The position numbers were made by a program, and so were the translations under genes. Below the pieces are notes generated by a model, which was not told where the DNA came from, made no database searches, and was given only the letters and a program-made list of their open reading frames with translations. 5,301 bases of DNA from Candidatus Alectryobacillus merdavium (GTDB lineage Bacteria > Bacillota_I > Bacilli_A > RFN20 > CAG-826): assembly GCA_017694735.1 (NCBI GenBank), contig JADIMN010000168.1, positions 1 to 5,301 of the forward strand, given 5' to 3'. Positions 1 through 5,301 of the stretch are shown here, piece by piece (within the stretch, counting starts at the first letter, position 1; each line of letters begins with the position of its first letter).

Positions 1-2097
1 AATACTAACAATCAACAAGAAGATTGCTTCCATAAATATGGAAGAATAGTTAACGAAGATGTTAAAAATAACAAAATTGATCCAATTATTGGTAGAGATG
101 AAGAAATTAGAAAAGTAATTGAAGTTTTAGCAAGAAAAACTAAAAATAACGTAATTTTAACAGGTGAAGCTGGTGTTGGTAAAACTGCTATTGTTGAGGG
201 ACTAGCACAAAGAATAGAAAACCAAGATGTACCAACATCTTTAAGAAATAAACAAATTTTTGAACTTGATATGGGTTCTTTAATTGCAGGAGCAAAATAT
301 CAAGGTGAATTTGAAGAAAGACTTAAAGAAGTTTTAAATAAGATTAAAGAATCAAACGGAAATATTATTTTATTTATTGATGAAATTCATCTTATTATAG
401 GTGCTGGTAGAACAAGTGGAGCCTTAGATGCTTCTAATATGTTAAAACCAATGTTGGCTAGAGGCGAAATACATTGTATTGGTGCAACAACAACACAAGA
501 ATATAAAAAATATTTTGAAACTGATAAAGCTTTAGTCAGACGTTTTCAAACGGTTCAAATTAAAGAGCCAACAGTTGAAGATACAATATCTATTTTAAGA
601 GGATTAAAAGAAAGATTTGAAACTCACCACGGAGTAAAAATTACTGATGGAGCATTAATAAGTGCAGCAACTTTATCAAATAGATATATTACAAATAGAT
701 ATTTACCAGATAAGGCTATTGATTTAGTTGATCAAGCATGTGCTAGTATTAGAGTTGATATGGAATCAATGCCTTTTGAATTAGATGAATTAAATCGAAA
801 AATTAGACAATTGGAAATTGAAAAAGTTGCTTTAAGTAAAGAAGTTGATGACGGCAGTAAAAAACGACTTGAAGAATTAGAAATAGAATTAAGTGATTTA
901 AAGAAAGAAAACGAAGACTTAATTTCAGAATGGAAAAAAGAAAAGAATATTTTTTCTGAAATAAATAATGTGAAAAAACAAATTGATCAAAGAAAATTTG
1001 AATTATCAAATGTTTTATTGAATCAAAATTATAAAAGAGCTAGTGAAATTCAATATGGAGAAATTCCAGAATTAACTAAAAAATTAAATGAATTAGAATC
1101 TCAATCTAAAAAAGGAAAGATAATTTCGCAAGTTGTTGATGAAGATGAGATTGCAAAAATTGTCTCTAAAAATACTGGCATACCAGTTAGTAAATTATTA
1201 AAAGGTGATAAAGAAAAAGTTTTAACTTTATATGATACATTATCAAAAAGAGTTATTGGACAAGATCAAGCAATTAAACTTGTATCTAACGCTATTTTAA
1301 GACAAAGAGCAGGTATTCAAGATGCTAATAGACCTATTGGTTCCTTCCTATTTTTAGGACCAACTGGTGTTGGTAAAACTGAAGTAGCAAAAGCACTTGC
1401 GGAAGCTTTGTTTGATAATGAAAACAATATTATTAGACTTGATATGTCTGAATATATGGAAGACTTTACCTTTACAAGGTTAATTGGTTCTCCACCAGGA
1501 TATGTTGGTTTTGATCAAGGTGGACAATTAACTGAGCCAGTTAAAAGAAATCCTTATTCAATCGTATTGTTTGATGAAATTGAAAAAGCACATCCTCAAA
1601 TATTTAATATATTATTACAAATATTAGATGATGGAAGATTAACAGACTCTCAAGGTACCGTTGTTGATTTTAAAAATACTATTATTATTATGACATCAAA
1701 TATTGGATCTAGTGAAATACTCGAAGGACATCCAGAAAGAGTAGATCAATTACTTAGAGCAAAATTTAAACCAGAATTTTTAAATAGAATTGACGAAATT
1801 ATCTACTTTAATTATTTGTCTAAAGATGTACAAATTAAGATTGTTGATAAGATGTTAAAACAATTAAAAGATAGATTAAATCAGGAATATTATTCAGTTT
1901 CATTTTCTAGTAATGTTAAAAAATACATTATTGATTCTGCATATAATGAAGATTTTGGAGCTAGACCAATTAAAAGGTTTATTCAAAATGAAATCGAGAC
2001 GTTTTTAGCTAAAGAAATTCTCGCTAATAAAATTAACACTGTTGATGCTTACTTATTAGATTATGAAAATAATTCTTTAGTTTTAAAAAAACAATAA
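1..2097 (+). CDS. clpB: ClpB protein disaggregase (AAA+ chaperone), 5'-truncated by window edge
   Basis: ClpB is a cytosolic hexameric ATPase that threads aggregated proteins through its pore and works with DnaK/DnaJ/GrpE. The frame is open from base 1, giving 698 residues; an internal ATG at 271 is not the start, because conserved ClpB sequence continues upstream of it. Visible, in window residues: a KYGR motif before the first AAA+ domain (12-15), Walker A GEAGVGKT (55-62), pore loop KYQGEFEERL (Tyr100), Walker B FIDE (Asp127/Glu128), arginine-finger pair (180-181), coiled-coil middle domain (about 258-375), second Walker A GPTGVGKT (453-460), pore loop GYVGF (500-504), Walker B LFDE (Asp525/Glu526) and a GARPIKR sensor-2 motif near the C-terminus. 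The middle domain of about 118 residues separates ClpB from ClpC and ClpE. ClpB is usually about 860 residues, or about 700 without its N-domain; which form this is cannot be told because the start is missing. Its promoter is outside the window. Confidence 0.96.
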   Translation, partial: NTNNQQEDCFHKYGRIVNEDVKNNKIDPIIGRDEEIRKVIEVLARKTKNNVILTGEAGVGKTAIVEGLAQRIENQDVPTSLRNKQIFELDMGSLIAGAKYQGEFEERLKEVLNKIKESNGNIILFIDEIHLIIGAGRTSGALDASNMLKPMLARGEIHCIGATTTQEYKKYFETDKALVRRFQTVQIKEPTVEDTISILRGLKERFETHHGVKITDGALISAATLSNRYITNRYLPDKAIDLVDQACASIRVDMESMPFELDELNRKIRQLEIEKVALSKEVDDGSKKRLEELEIELSDLKKENEDLISEWKKEKNIFSEINNVKKQIDQRKFELSNVLLNQNYKRASEIQYGEIPELTKKLNELESQSKKGKIISQVVDEDEIAKIVSKNTGIPVSKLLKGDKEKVLTLYDTLSKRVIGQDQAIKLVSNAILRQRAGIQDANRPIGSFLFLGPTGVGKTEVAKALAEALFDNENNIIRLDMSEYMEDFTFTRLIGSPPGYVGFDQGGQLTEPVKRNPYSIVLFDEIEKAHPQIFNILLQILDDGRLTDSQGTVVDFKNTIIIMTSNIGSSEILEGHPERVDQLLRAKFKPEFLNRIDEIIYFNYLSKDVQIKIVDKMLKQLKDRLNQEYYSVSFSSNVKKYIIDSAYNEDFGARPIKRFIQNEIETFLAKEILANKINTVDAYLLDYENNSLVLKKQ

Positions 2098-2098
2098 G

Positions 2099-2126
2099 AA
2101 ACGGGTGCAAATCCCGTTTTTTATTT
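2099..2126 (+). terminator. Rho-independent terminator of clpB
   Basis: A perfect 7-bp stem (AAACGGG at 2099-2105 with CCCGTTT at 2113-2119) around a 7-base loop is followed by a T-rich tract to about 2126. It begins two bases after the clpB stop codon. The GC core followed by T residues fits an intrinsic terminator for rightward transcription and makes clpB the last gene of its unit. Confidence 0.88.
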
Positions 2127-2135
2127 AAAAAGAAA

Positions 2136-2171
2136 TTTGTTGTTATAGTAATTATTTAATATAACAACAAA
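2136..2171. repeat. 12-bp perfect inverted repeat with 12-base spacer, upstream of the broken gene
   Basis: The arm TTTGTTGTTATA (2136-2147) is exactly complementary to TATAACAACAAA (2160-2171), with GTAATTATTTAA between. No T-tract follows on the + strand, so it does not look like a terminator for clpB. The arms coincide with the -35-like and -10-like hexamers of a possible promoter, so it may be an operator. An RNA hairpin is possible only if transcription starts upstream of it. Confidence 0.7.
2137..2165 (+). promoter_or_regulatory. Possible promoter for the frameshifted gene
   Basis: TTGTTG (2137-2142), a 17-base spacer and TATAAC (2160-2165) resemble a sigma-70-type promoter with a good -10 and a poor -35. 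It lies after the clpB terminator and would start transcription near 2172, about 30 bases before the ATG at 2203. Because the hexamers sit in an inverted repeat, the same pattern reads equally on the - strand. AT-rich DNA yields such matches by chance, so this is tentative. Confidence 0.4.
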
Positions 2172-2173
2172 AA

Positions 2174-2189
2174 GTGTCAATATTGACAC
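2174..2189. promoter_or_regulatory. Perfect 16-bp palindrome, candidate operator
   Basis: GTGTCAATATTGACAC is an uninterrupted 8+8 perfect palindrome. It begins at about the predicted start site of the upstream promoter and ends 13 bases before the ATG at 2203. That position and symmetry are typical of a site for a dimeric repressor. It does not match the CIRCE element, the CtsR heptad repeats or the Rex site as I know them, so I cannot name the regulator. Confidence 0.5.
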
Positions 2190-2202
2190 AATAACGAGAT
2201 TT

Positions 2203-2546
2203 ATGTTTTTATTTTCATCATTATCAAAAGAAAAGAAACAAGAAATTGAATCTTTAAAAGATTCCCAATTGAAATAAAAGAAAATGCTGACTTTTGGATT
2301 GAAAAAATAGAGGTAGAAGCAAGTCCTTTATATTGTGTAAAATCAAATCATGTATTTCCGAAAGATAAGATTTTATTAAGAGTAAATCCTGCTTATGATA
2401 GTGATGATCGTATCTGTTTTAGATTTAATTATTTTATAGATGATATAATAGAGGATGGAGAGTCATTAGATATGAAAGACTCTTTTGAATTATCTTTTTG
2501 TCTAGCATCTGTAATTAGTCTAATTGAATTTGGCTTAATTATTTAA
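2203..2546 (+). pseudogene. Unrecognised protein gene interrupted by a -1 frameshift
   Basis: I do not recognise this protein. The ATG at 2203, with a weak GAG ribosome site four bases upstream, opens a frame that stops at TAA 2275-2277 after 24 codons. The -1 frame is open from 2250 to TAA 2544-2546 but has no usable early start. Joining the two at TTTAAAA (2253-2259) gives a continuous 114-residue product, mostly acidic and mixed alpha/beta in look. It reads KKQEIESL, then KRFPIEIKENADFWIEKIEV, and ends in a hydrophobic SVISLIEFGLII tail. There is no signal peptide and no known motif. Loss of one A in the A-run would explain the break. The heptamer is also of the X XXY YYZ type that allows programmed -1 slippage, but I see no strong downstream hairpin. 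A broken gene or sequence error is more likely than programmed frameshifting. It is bounded by terminators on both sides and so is a single-gene unit. Confidence 0.6.
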
Positions 2547-2559
2547 AATTTTAAAATAA

Positions 2560-2600
2560 AAAAACTGTTAGGAGTTTTAACTCTTAACAGTTTTTATTTT
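2560..2600. terminator. Probable bidirectional terminator between convergent units
   Basis: A 15-bp stem (2560-2574 with 2581-2595) closes a six-base loop. On the + strand it is complete with one G-U pair and is followed by TTTTTATTTT. On the - strand that pair becomes an A-C mismatch, but a T-rich tract also follows. The ATPase stop codon (2577-2579) lies in the loop, so the hairpin overlaps the end of that gene. Confidence 0.82.
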
Positions 2601-4526
2601 GTCTATTGAAGCCTTTTTTGATTTTTTGGAAATTGTTATAGTAAGTGAATTTAGTAAACAAAGTATTAACATTCCAACATCGGCAAATATAGCAACCCAC
2701 AAATTTCCTATACCAGTTATTGCTAAAATCATTATTACTACTTTAACTAAAATAGATACAATAATGTTTGTCATTACAACAAAATAGTTGTATTTTGCAA
2801 TGTTTTTTAATAATGATATCTTACTTATACGATCATCTTGAATAGAAACATCACTTGATTGAATTGCAACATCGCTTCCAAGTTTACCCATAGAAATTCC
2901 AATTGGTGCAAGAGCAAGACTTGGAGCATCATTAATTCCATCGCCAACATAAGTTAGAGAAGTATCACTTTCTTTAAGAAGTTTTATTTTTTCTACTTTT
3001 TCTTCTGGTAGTAATTCACTAAAATAATTAGCAATACCTAAATCATTTGCAACTTTACTTACAATATTTTTATTATCTCCACTTAATATATAAGTATTTT
3101 TGTAACCTGATTTATATAATAGTTGTATATCTTCTTTAATGTTATCCTTATAAGTATCTTCAAATAAAATATAGCCAATTAATCTATTATTTTTTAATAC
3201 AACTACATTAGTCTTTGTTAAATCTATATCCAATTTATTAATTTCTTCTTCATTTAATATTGATTTATTTCCAATTTCATAGTGATTATTTAATGTATCG
3301 TATGCTTCAATTTTAATTCCAGCTATTTCTTTTATATTTAGATTTATTTCTTTAATATGTTTTTCTTTAACAAAGTTTTTAATTGCTTTTGCAATTGGAT
3401 GGTTTGAATTTTTCTCTAGGTTATAAATTATTGATAAAAATTCGTTTTCATCACTAAATTCATTTAATAATTTATAATCAGTTATGCTTAATTCTCCTTT
3501 TGTAAGAGTGCCGGTTTTATCAAAAACGATTGTTTTTGATTTATTTATTACATCTAAATAATTGCCACCTTTTATTAAAATACCATTTTTACTAGACTTT
3601 CCAATACTTAACATATAAGAAATAGGAATCGAAATTACCATACTGCAAGGACATGAAACTACAAGTATTTCAATTGCTCTATATAACCATTCATTCCAAC
3701 TAAATGGTGGAATACAGCTTCCAACTATAAATACTAAAAATGACAATATAATAACAATTGGAGTGTAAATTCTTGCAAATTTAGTGATAAATTTTTCGTT
3801 TTTTGATTTATTTGCGGTACTTTCTTGAATTAATTTAATTATTCTAGAAATTGTTGAATCTTTATTTTCTTTAATAACTAAACCTTCAATTGTGTTTGAA
3901 AGATTTATTGATCCAGAGTATACATCCTCATCTTTTATTTTTTCAACTGGAAGAGATTCTCCTGTTAATGCTTTTTGATCAATTGAAGCAGAATTAGATA
4001 ATAATTTAATATCAAGTGGAACATTTTCACCTGCAAAAACATAAATTTTATCGTTAATTTTAATATCATTAATATTTTTTAATACATATTCTCCGTTTTC
4101 TTTTATTCTTGCTTTATATGATTTTAATTTAACTAAACTAGAGATTTCTTTTTTGGATCTGCTAACTGCATAATCTTCAAATTCTTCTCCTATTTTGTAT
4201 AACAAAATAACAGCTAAACCTTCAGATAATTCTCCAATGACTAATGCACCTATACTAGCAAGTACCATTAAAGTGTTTTCATTAAAGAAGTCTTTATTTT
4301 TAATAGCTTTAAAAGATTTAATAAATAAATCGTATGAAAGTAATATATATAAAATTATTGTTATTGAAAATACTATCCATAAGTAAGGATCGTTGTAATT
4401 TAGTTGTGAGTTAAAATAAGAAAAATTAAAGTGTATATTATATGGATTGATGTTACTTAATGTAAGAAAAATTATAATAAATATAGCAGAAACGCCATAT
4501 TTTAAATATTTAATAACTTTTTTCAT
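2577..4526 (-). CDS. zntA: P1B-2-type heavy-metal (Zn/Cd/Pb) exporting ATPase without N-terminal HMA domain
   Basis: This membrane pump exports divalent soft metals using ATP. In 649 residues it shows two extra N-terminal helices (about 10-26 and 47-67), the NENTLM...GE core-helix region (82-114), actuator motif TGES (188-191), the metal-binding membrane motif CPC (292-294), phosphorylation site DKTGT (Asp336), the HP motif of the nucleotide domain (His376-Pro377) and the hinge GDGINDAP (528-535). Lys595 in helix 7 and Asp616 in FADVG of helix 8 match the pair that defines the Zn/Cd/Pb class (ZntA, CadA) and argue against a copper pump. Unlike typical ZntA/CadA, the chain begins almost directly at the first helix; the missing HMA domain is the gene just upstream. 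The ATG follows that gene's TAA after one base. No ribosome site lies at normal distance (the AAGGAG at 4551-4556 is 24 bases away), so translation probably depends on reinitiation. Zn versus Cd or Pb preference cannot be read from sequence. Confidence 0.94.
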   Translation of the reverse strand: MKKVIKYLKYGVSAIFIIIFLTLSNINPYNIHFNFSYFNSQLNYNDPYLWIVFSITIILYILLSYDLFIKSFKAIKNKDFFNENTLMVLASIGALVIGELSEGLAVILLYKIGEEFEDYAVSRSKKEISSLVKLKSYKARIKENGEYVLKNINDIKINDKIYVFAGENVPLDIKLLSNSASIDQKALTGESLPVEKIKDEDVYSGSINLSNTIEGLVIKENKDSTISRIIKLIQESTANKSKNEKFITKFARIYTPIVIILSFLVFIVGSCIPPFSWNEWLYRAIEILVVSCPCSMVISIPISYMLSIGKSSKNGILIKGGNYLDVINKSKTIVFDKTGTLTKGELSITDYKLLNEFSDENEFLSIIYNLEKNSNHPIAKAIKNFVKEKHIKEINLNIKEIAGIKIEAYDTLNNHYEIGNKSILNEEEINKLDIDLTKTNVVVLKNNRLIGYILFEDTYKDNIKEDIQLLYKSGYKNTYILSGDNKNIVSKVANDLGIANYFSELLPEEKVEKIKLLKESDTSLTYVGDGINDAPSLALAPIGISMGKLGSDVAIQSSDVSIQDDRISKISLLKNIAKYNYFVVMTNIIVSILVKVVIMILAITGIGNLWVAIFADVGMLILCLLNSLTITISKKSKKASIDKIKTVKS

Positions 4527-4527
4527 A

Positions 4528-4743
4528 TTAGTTGCAAGAAATTAATGTAACTCCTTCCTCAAATTTATCACAAACTTTAATTACATTTTTCATAACATCC
4601 ATATCATTAACATCTATATCAAACGTAGATAAAAAATAATTAATATTTATTGAATTTACTCCGTTTATTTTTTTAATTTTATCTTCCAATTTTGAAGCAC
4701 ACGCAATGCAATCAATTCCTTCAAACAAATAATTTAAAATCAT
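4528..4743 (-). CDS. Free-standing HMA-domain metal-binding protein
   Basis: The 71-residue protein is a single HMA (ferredoxin-like metal-binding) domain. GIDCIACA (residues 9-16) is the GMxCxxC motif, with Asp11 before Cys12 and the second ligand Cys15. The GMDC form is the one found in the N-terminal domain of ZntA-type pumps, where the Asp helps bind Zn(II). Two further cysteines (58, 70) lie near the C-terminus. The domain is complete and has no membrane segment, so it should be cytosolic. Its ATG overlaps the repressor stop codon (ATGA, 4740-4743), and an AGGAGG ribosome site lies 10 bases upstream (4754-4759). It is the domain that the next gene's ATPase lacks, so it probably delivers metal to that pump or regulates it. 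This partnership is inferred from gene order. Confidence 0.88.
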   Translation of the reverse strand: MILNYLFEGIDCIACASKLEDKIKKINGVNSININYFLSTFDIDVNDMDVMKNVIKVCDKFEEGVTLISCN

Positions 4744-5081
4744 AAAAATTTGTCCTCCTCATTAAATAAATGATCATATGCAGTATCTAAAATGTTTTCA
4801 ACATGCTCATCATCTAGAGTGTAATAAACATTTACTCCGATTTTTTCCCATTTAATAATTTTATTTAGCTTTAATATTGTTAATTGATGACTTAAATTTG
4901 ATTTTGTTATATTTAATAAATCAACTAAATCCTTACCACATAATCTTTGATTTCTTAATGCATAGATTATTTTTAATCTTGTCGGATCTTTAAAATTAGA
5001 AAAGAAATTTCCCATTGTTGAAATCTTATCAAAGTTATCTAATTTCTTTTTTGTAATTATTAAGTTTTCATTTAAAGACAT
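4740..5081 (-). CDS. ArsR/SmtB-family metal-responsive repressor (Zn-type alpha-5 site)
   Basis: This 113-residue winged-helix repressor binds DNA when metal-free and releases it on metal binding. The family pattern is clear: FKDPTRLKII (30-39), recognition helix region ITKSNLSHQLTILK (58-71), then the wing ending in YYTL (86-89). Metal ligands can be aligned from memory with SmtB/CzrA: Asp91, His93 and His104 occupy three of the four alpha-5 positions, while the fourth is Asn107 (Glu108 is adjacent). The ELCVCD motif of CadC is degenerate (RLCGKD, one Cys at 48), so zinc sensing is more likely than Cd/Pb sensing through the alpha-3 site. The start is supported by AAAGGAG (5088-5094) six bases upstream. 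It is the first gene of the operon and overlaps the HMA gene by four bases. It probably represses its own operon through the dyad at 5097-5120. Confidence 0.93.
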   Translation of the reverse strand: MSLNENLIITKKKLDNFDKISTMGNFFSNFKDPTRLKIIYALRNQRLCGKDLVDLLNITKSNLSHQLTILKLNKIIKWEKIGVNVYYTLDDEHVENILDTAYDHLFNEEDKFL

Positions 5082-5096
5082 AAAAATCTCCTTTAT

Positions 5097-5120
5097 ATAG
5101 TTGAATAGTTGTTCAACTGT
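5097..5120. promoter_or_regulatory. Probable ArsR-type operator (imperfect 24-bp dyad)
   Basis: The dyad matches at 9 of 12 positions per half and contains AGTTGAA (5099-5105) and TTCAACT (5112-5118), separated by six bases. A TGAA-N6-TTCA core is the kind of site recalled for zinc-sensing ArsR repressors. It covers roughly +1 to +20 of the predicted leftward transcript and the -35 region of the rightward promoter, so one bound dimer could block both. Confidence 0.75.
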
Positions 5121-5126
5121 TATAAT
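5118..5126 (+). promoter_or_regulatory. Possible divergent extended -10 promoter
   Basis: TGTTATAAT is an extended -10 element (TGnTATAAT) with a perfect -10 hexamer. No good -35 lies at 17 bases, which extended -10 promoters can tolerate. It points toward the open frame at 5199 and would start near 5133. The -35 region overlaps the ArsR dyad. An AT-rich chance match is possible. Confidence 0.4.
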
Positions 5127-5153
5127 TTTATAAAATATTTTGTCCTATGTCAA
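5125..5153 (-). promoter_or_regulatory. Promoter of the arsR-HMA-zntA operon
   Basis: On the - strand, TTGACA (5148-5153, perfect -35), a 17-base spacer and TAAAAT (5125-5130, five of six at -10) form a strong vegetative promoter. Transcription should start near 5118, inside the dyad, leaving a leader of about 37 bases that carries the AAAGGAG ribosome site. Confidence 0.85.
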
Positions 5154-5198
5154 AAGTTTTTTAAAGTTTTAAAAATTTTTTAAAAAAGGACATAAAAA

Positions 5199-5301
5199 AT
5201 GGCGCTAGTTATAATTTTATTTTATGTATCCAGCTTTATTTGTATTTCGTTTTGGTTAAGATTAATTATTTTTTGTATACTTTGGATTTATTATGAAATA
5301 T
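5199..5301 (+). CDS. Possible membrane protein, 3'-truncated by window edge
   Basis: The ATG at 5199 follows AAAAGGA by eight bases and opens a frame that stays open for 34 codons to the window end. The visible residues are strongly hydrophobic (MALVIILFYV, FICISFWLRLIIFCILWIYY), as in a first membrane helix or two short ones with a single Arg between them. No family can be named from so little. It is divergent from the metal operon and lies behind a possible promoter that shares the operator, so co-regulation by metal is conceivable. A chance open frame in AT-rich DNA is the alternative. Confidence 0.45.
   Translation, partial: MALVIILFYVSSFICISFWLRLIIFCILWIYYEI

Noticed and set aside
803..1009. 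A 68-codon open frame on the - strand inside clpB
   Set aside because: It lies antisense to the coiled-coil middle domain. Its Phe/Leu/Ile-rich translation is what Lys/Glu-rich coding DNA gives when read backwards. It shows no sign of a gene.
2174..2189. The TTGACA in the palindrome as a -35 element for rightward transcription
   Set aside because: No acceptable -10 hexamer lies 16-18 bases downstream, and the ATG would fall inside the spacer or -10 region.
2599..2787. A 62-codon open frame on the + strand inside the ATPase gene
   Set aside because: It is antisense to the conserved helix 7-8 region of the pump and resembles no protein of its own.
4195..4386. A 63-codon open frame on the + strand near the start of the ATPase gene
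   Set aside because: It is antisense to the first membrane helices and has no supporting signal.
2577..4526. Copper-transporting ATPase (CopA type)
   Set aside because: CPC is shared with copper pumps, but Lys595 and Asp616 in the last two helices and the GIDC form of the HMA motif fit the Zn/Cd/Pb class.
1..5301. Mycoplasma-type genetic code (TGA read as Trp)
   Set aside because: Trp positions checked in ClpB, the ATPase and the repressor are TGG, no in-frame TGA occurs, and the repressor ends at TGA within an ATGA overlap.
1..5301. Mobile element, CRISPR array, tRNA/rRNA, riboswitch or new defence system
   Set aside because: No transposase or integrase, no regularly spaced repeats, no cloverleaf-like or GC-rich structured RNA region, and every conserved gene is an ordinary stress or metal-resistance function.

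Overview
The DNA is strongly AT-rich with short intergenic spaces. Tryptophan is TGG at every position checked in the conserved proteins, and no in-frame TGA interrupts them, so the standard bacterial code (table 11) fits. ClpB with a full middle domain, a P1B-2 zinc/cadmium ATPase and an ArsR repressor, together with this composition, suggest a low-GC Bacillota or Mollicute-related (Erysipelotrichia/RF39-like) bacterium. The lineage is inferred from composition and protein style, not from a marker gene.

Left part (1-2126, + strand): the 3' portion of clpB, the disaggregase AAA+ ATPase. It has both nucleotide-binding domains and the ClpB coiled-coil middle domain, and ends at a compact intrinsic terminator. 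The N-terminus lies outside the window.

Middle (2127-2576, + strand): a short regulatory-looking stretch with a 12-bp inverted repeat that brackets a possible promoter and a perfect 16-bp palindrome. An unrecognised gene of about 114 codons follows, readable only if the frame shifts by -1 at a TTTAAAA run. It is either a recently broken gene, a sequence error, or a programmed frameshift. A terminator hairpin between the convergent transcription units serves at least this gene and probably also the metal operon.

Right part (2577-5153, - strand): a compact three-gene metal-resistance operon. In transcription order it encodes an ArsR/SmtB-type repressor, a free-standing 71-residue HMA metal-binding domain, and a 649-residue P1B-2 ATPase that lacks its own N-terminal HMA domain. 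The first two genes overlap by ATGA; the second and third are separated by one base. A strong sigma-70-type promoter (TTGACA-17-TAAAAT) drives the operon, and a dyad at its predicted start site is the likely repressor operator. The inferred circuit is that excess Zn(II) (or Cd/Pb) releases the repressor, the HMA protein and pump are made, and metal is exported.

Right edge (5118-5301, + strand): a divergent extended -10 promoter shares the operator and could drive a hydrophobic, membrane-like reading frame that runs off the window. If real, it would be a further member of the metal regulon. I see no mobile element, CRISPR array, RNA gene or clearly new defence system. The most unusual items are the split HMA/ATPase arrangement and the frameshifted gene with its two nested dyads.
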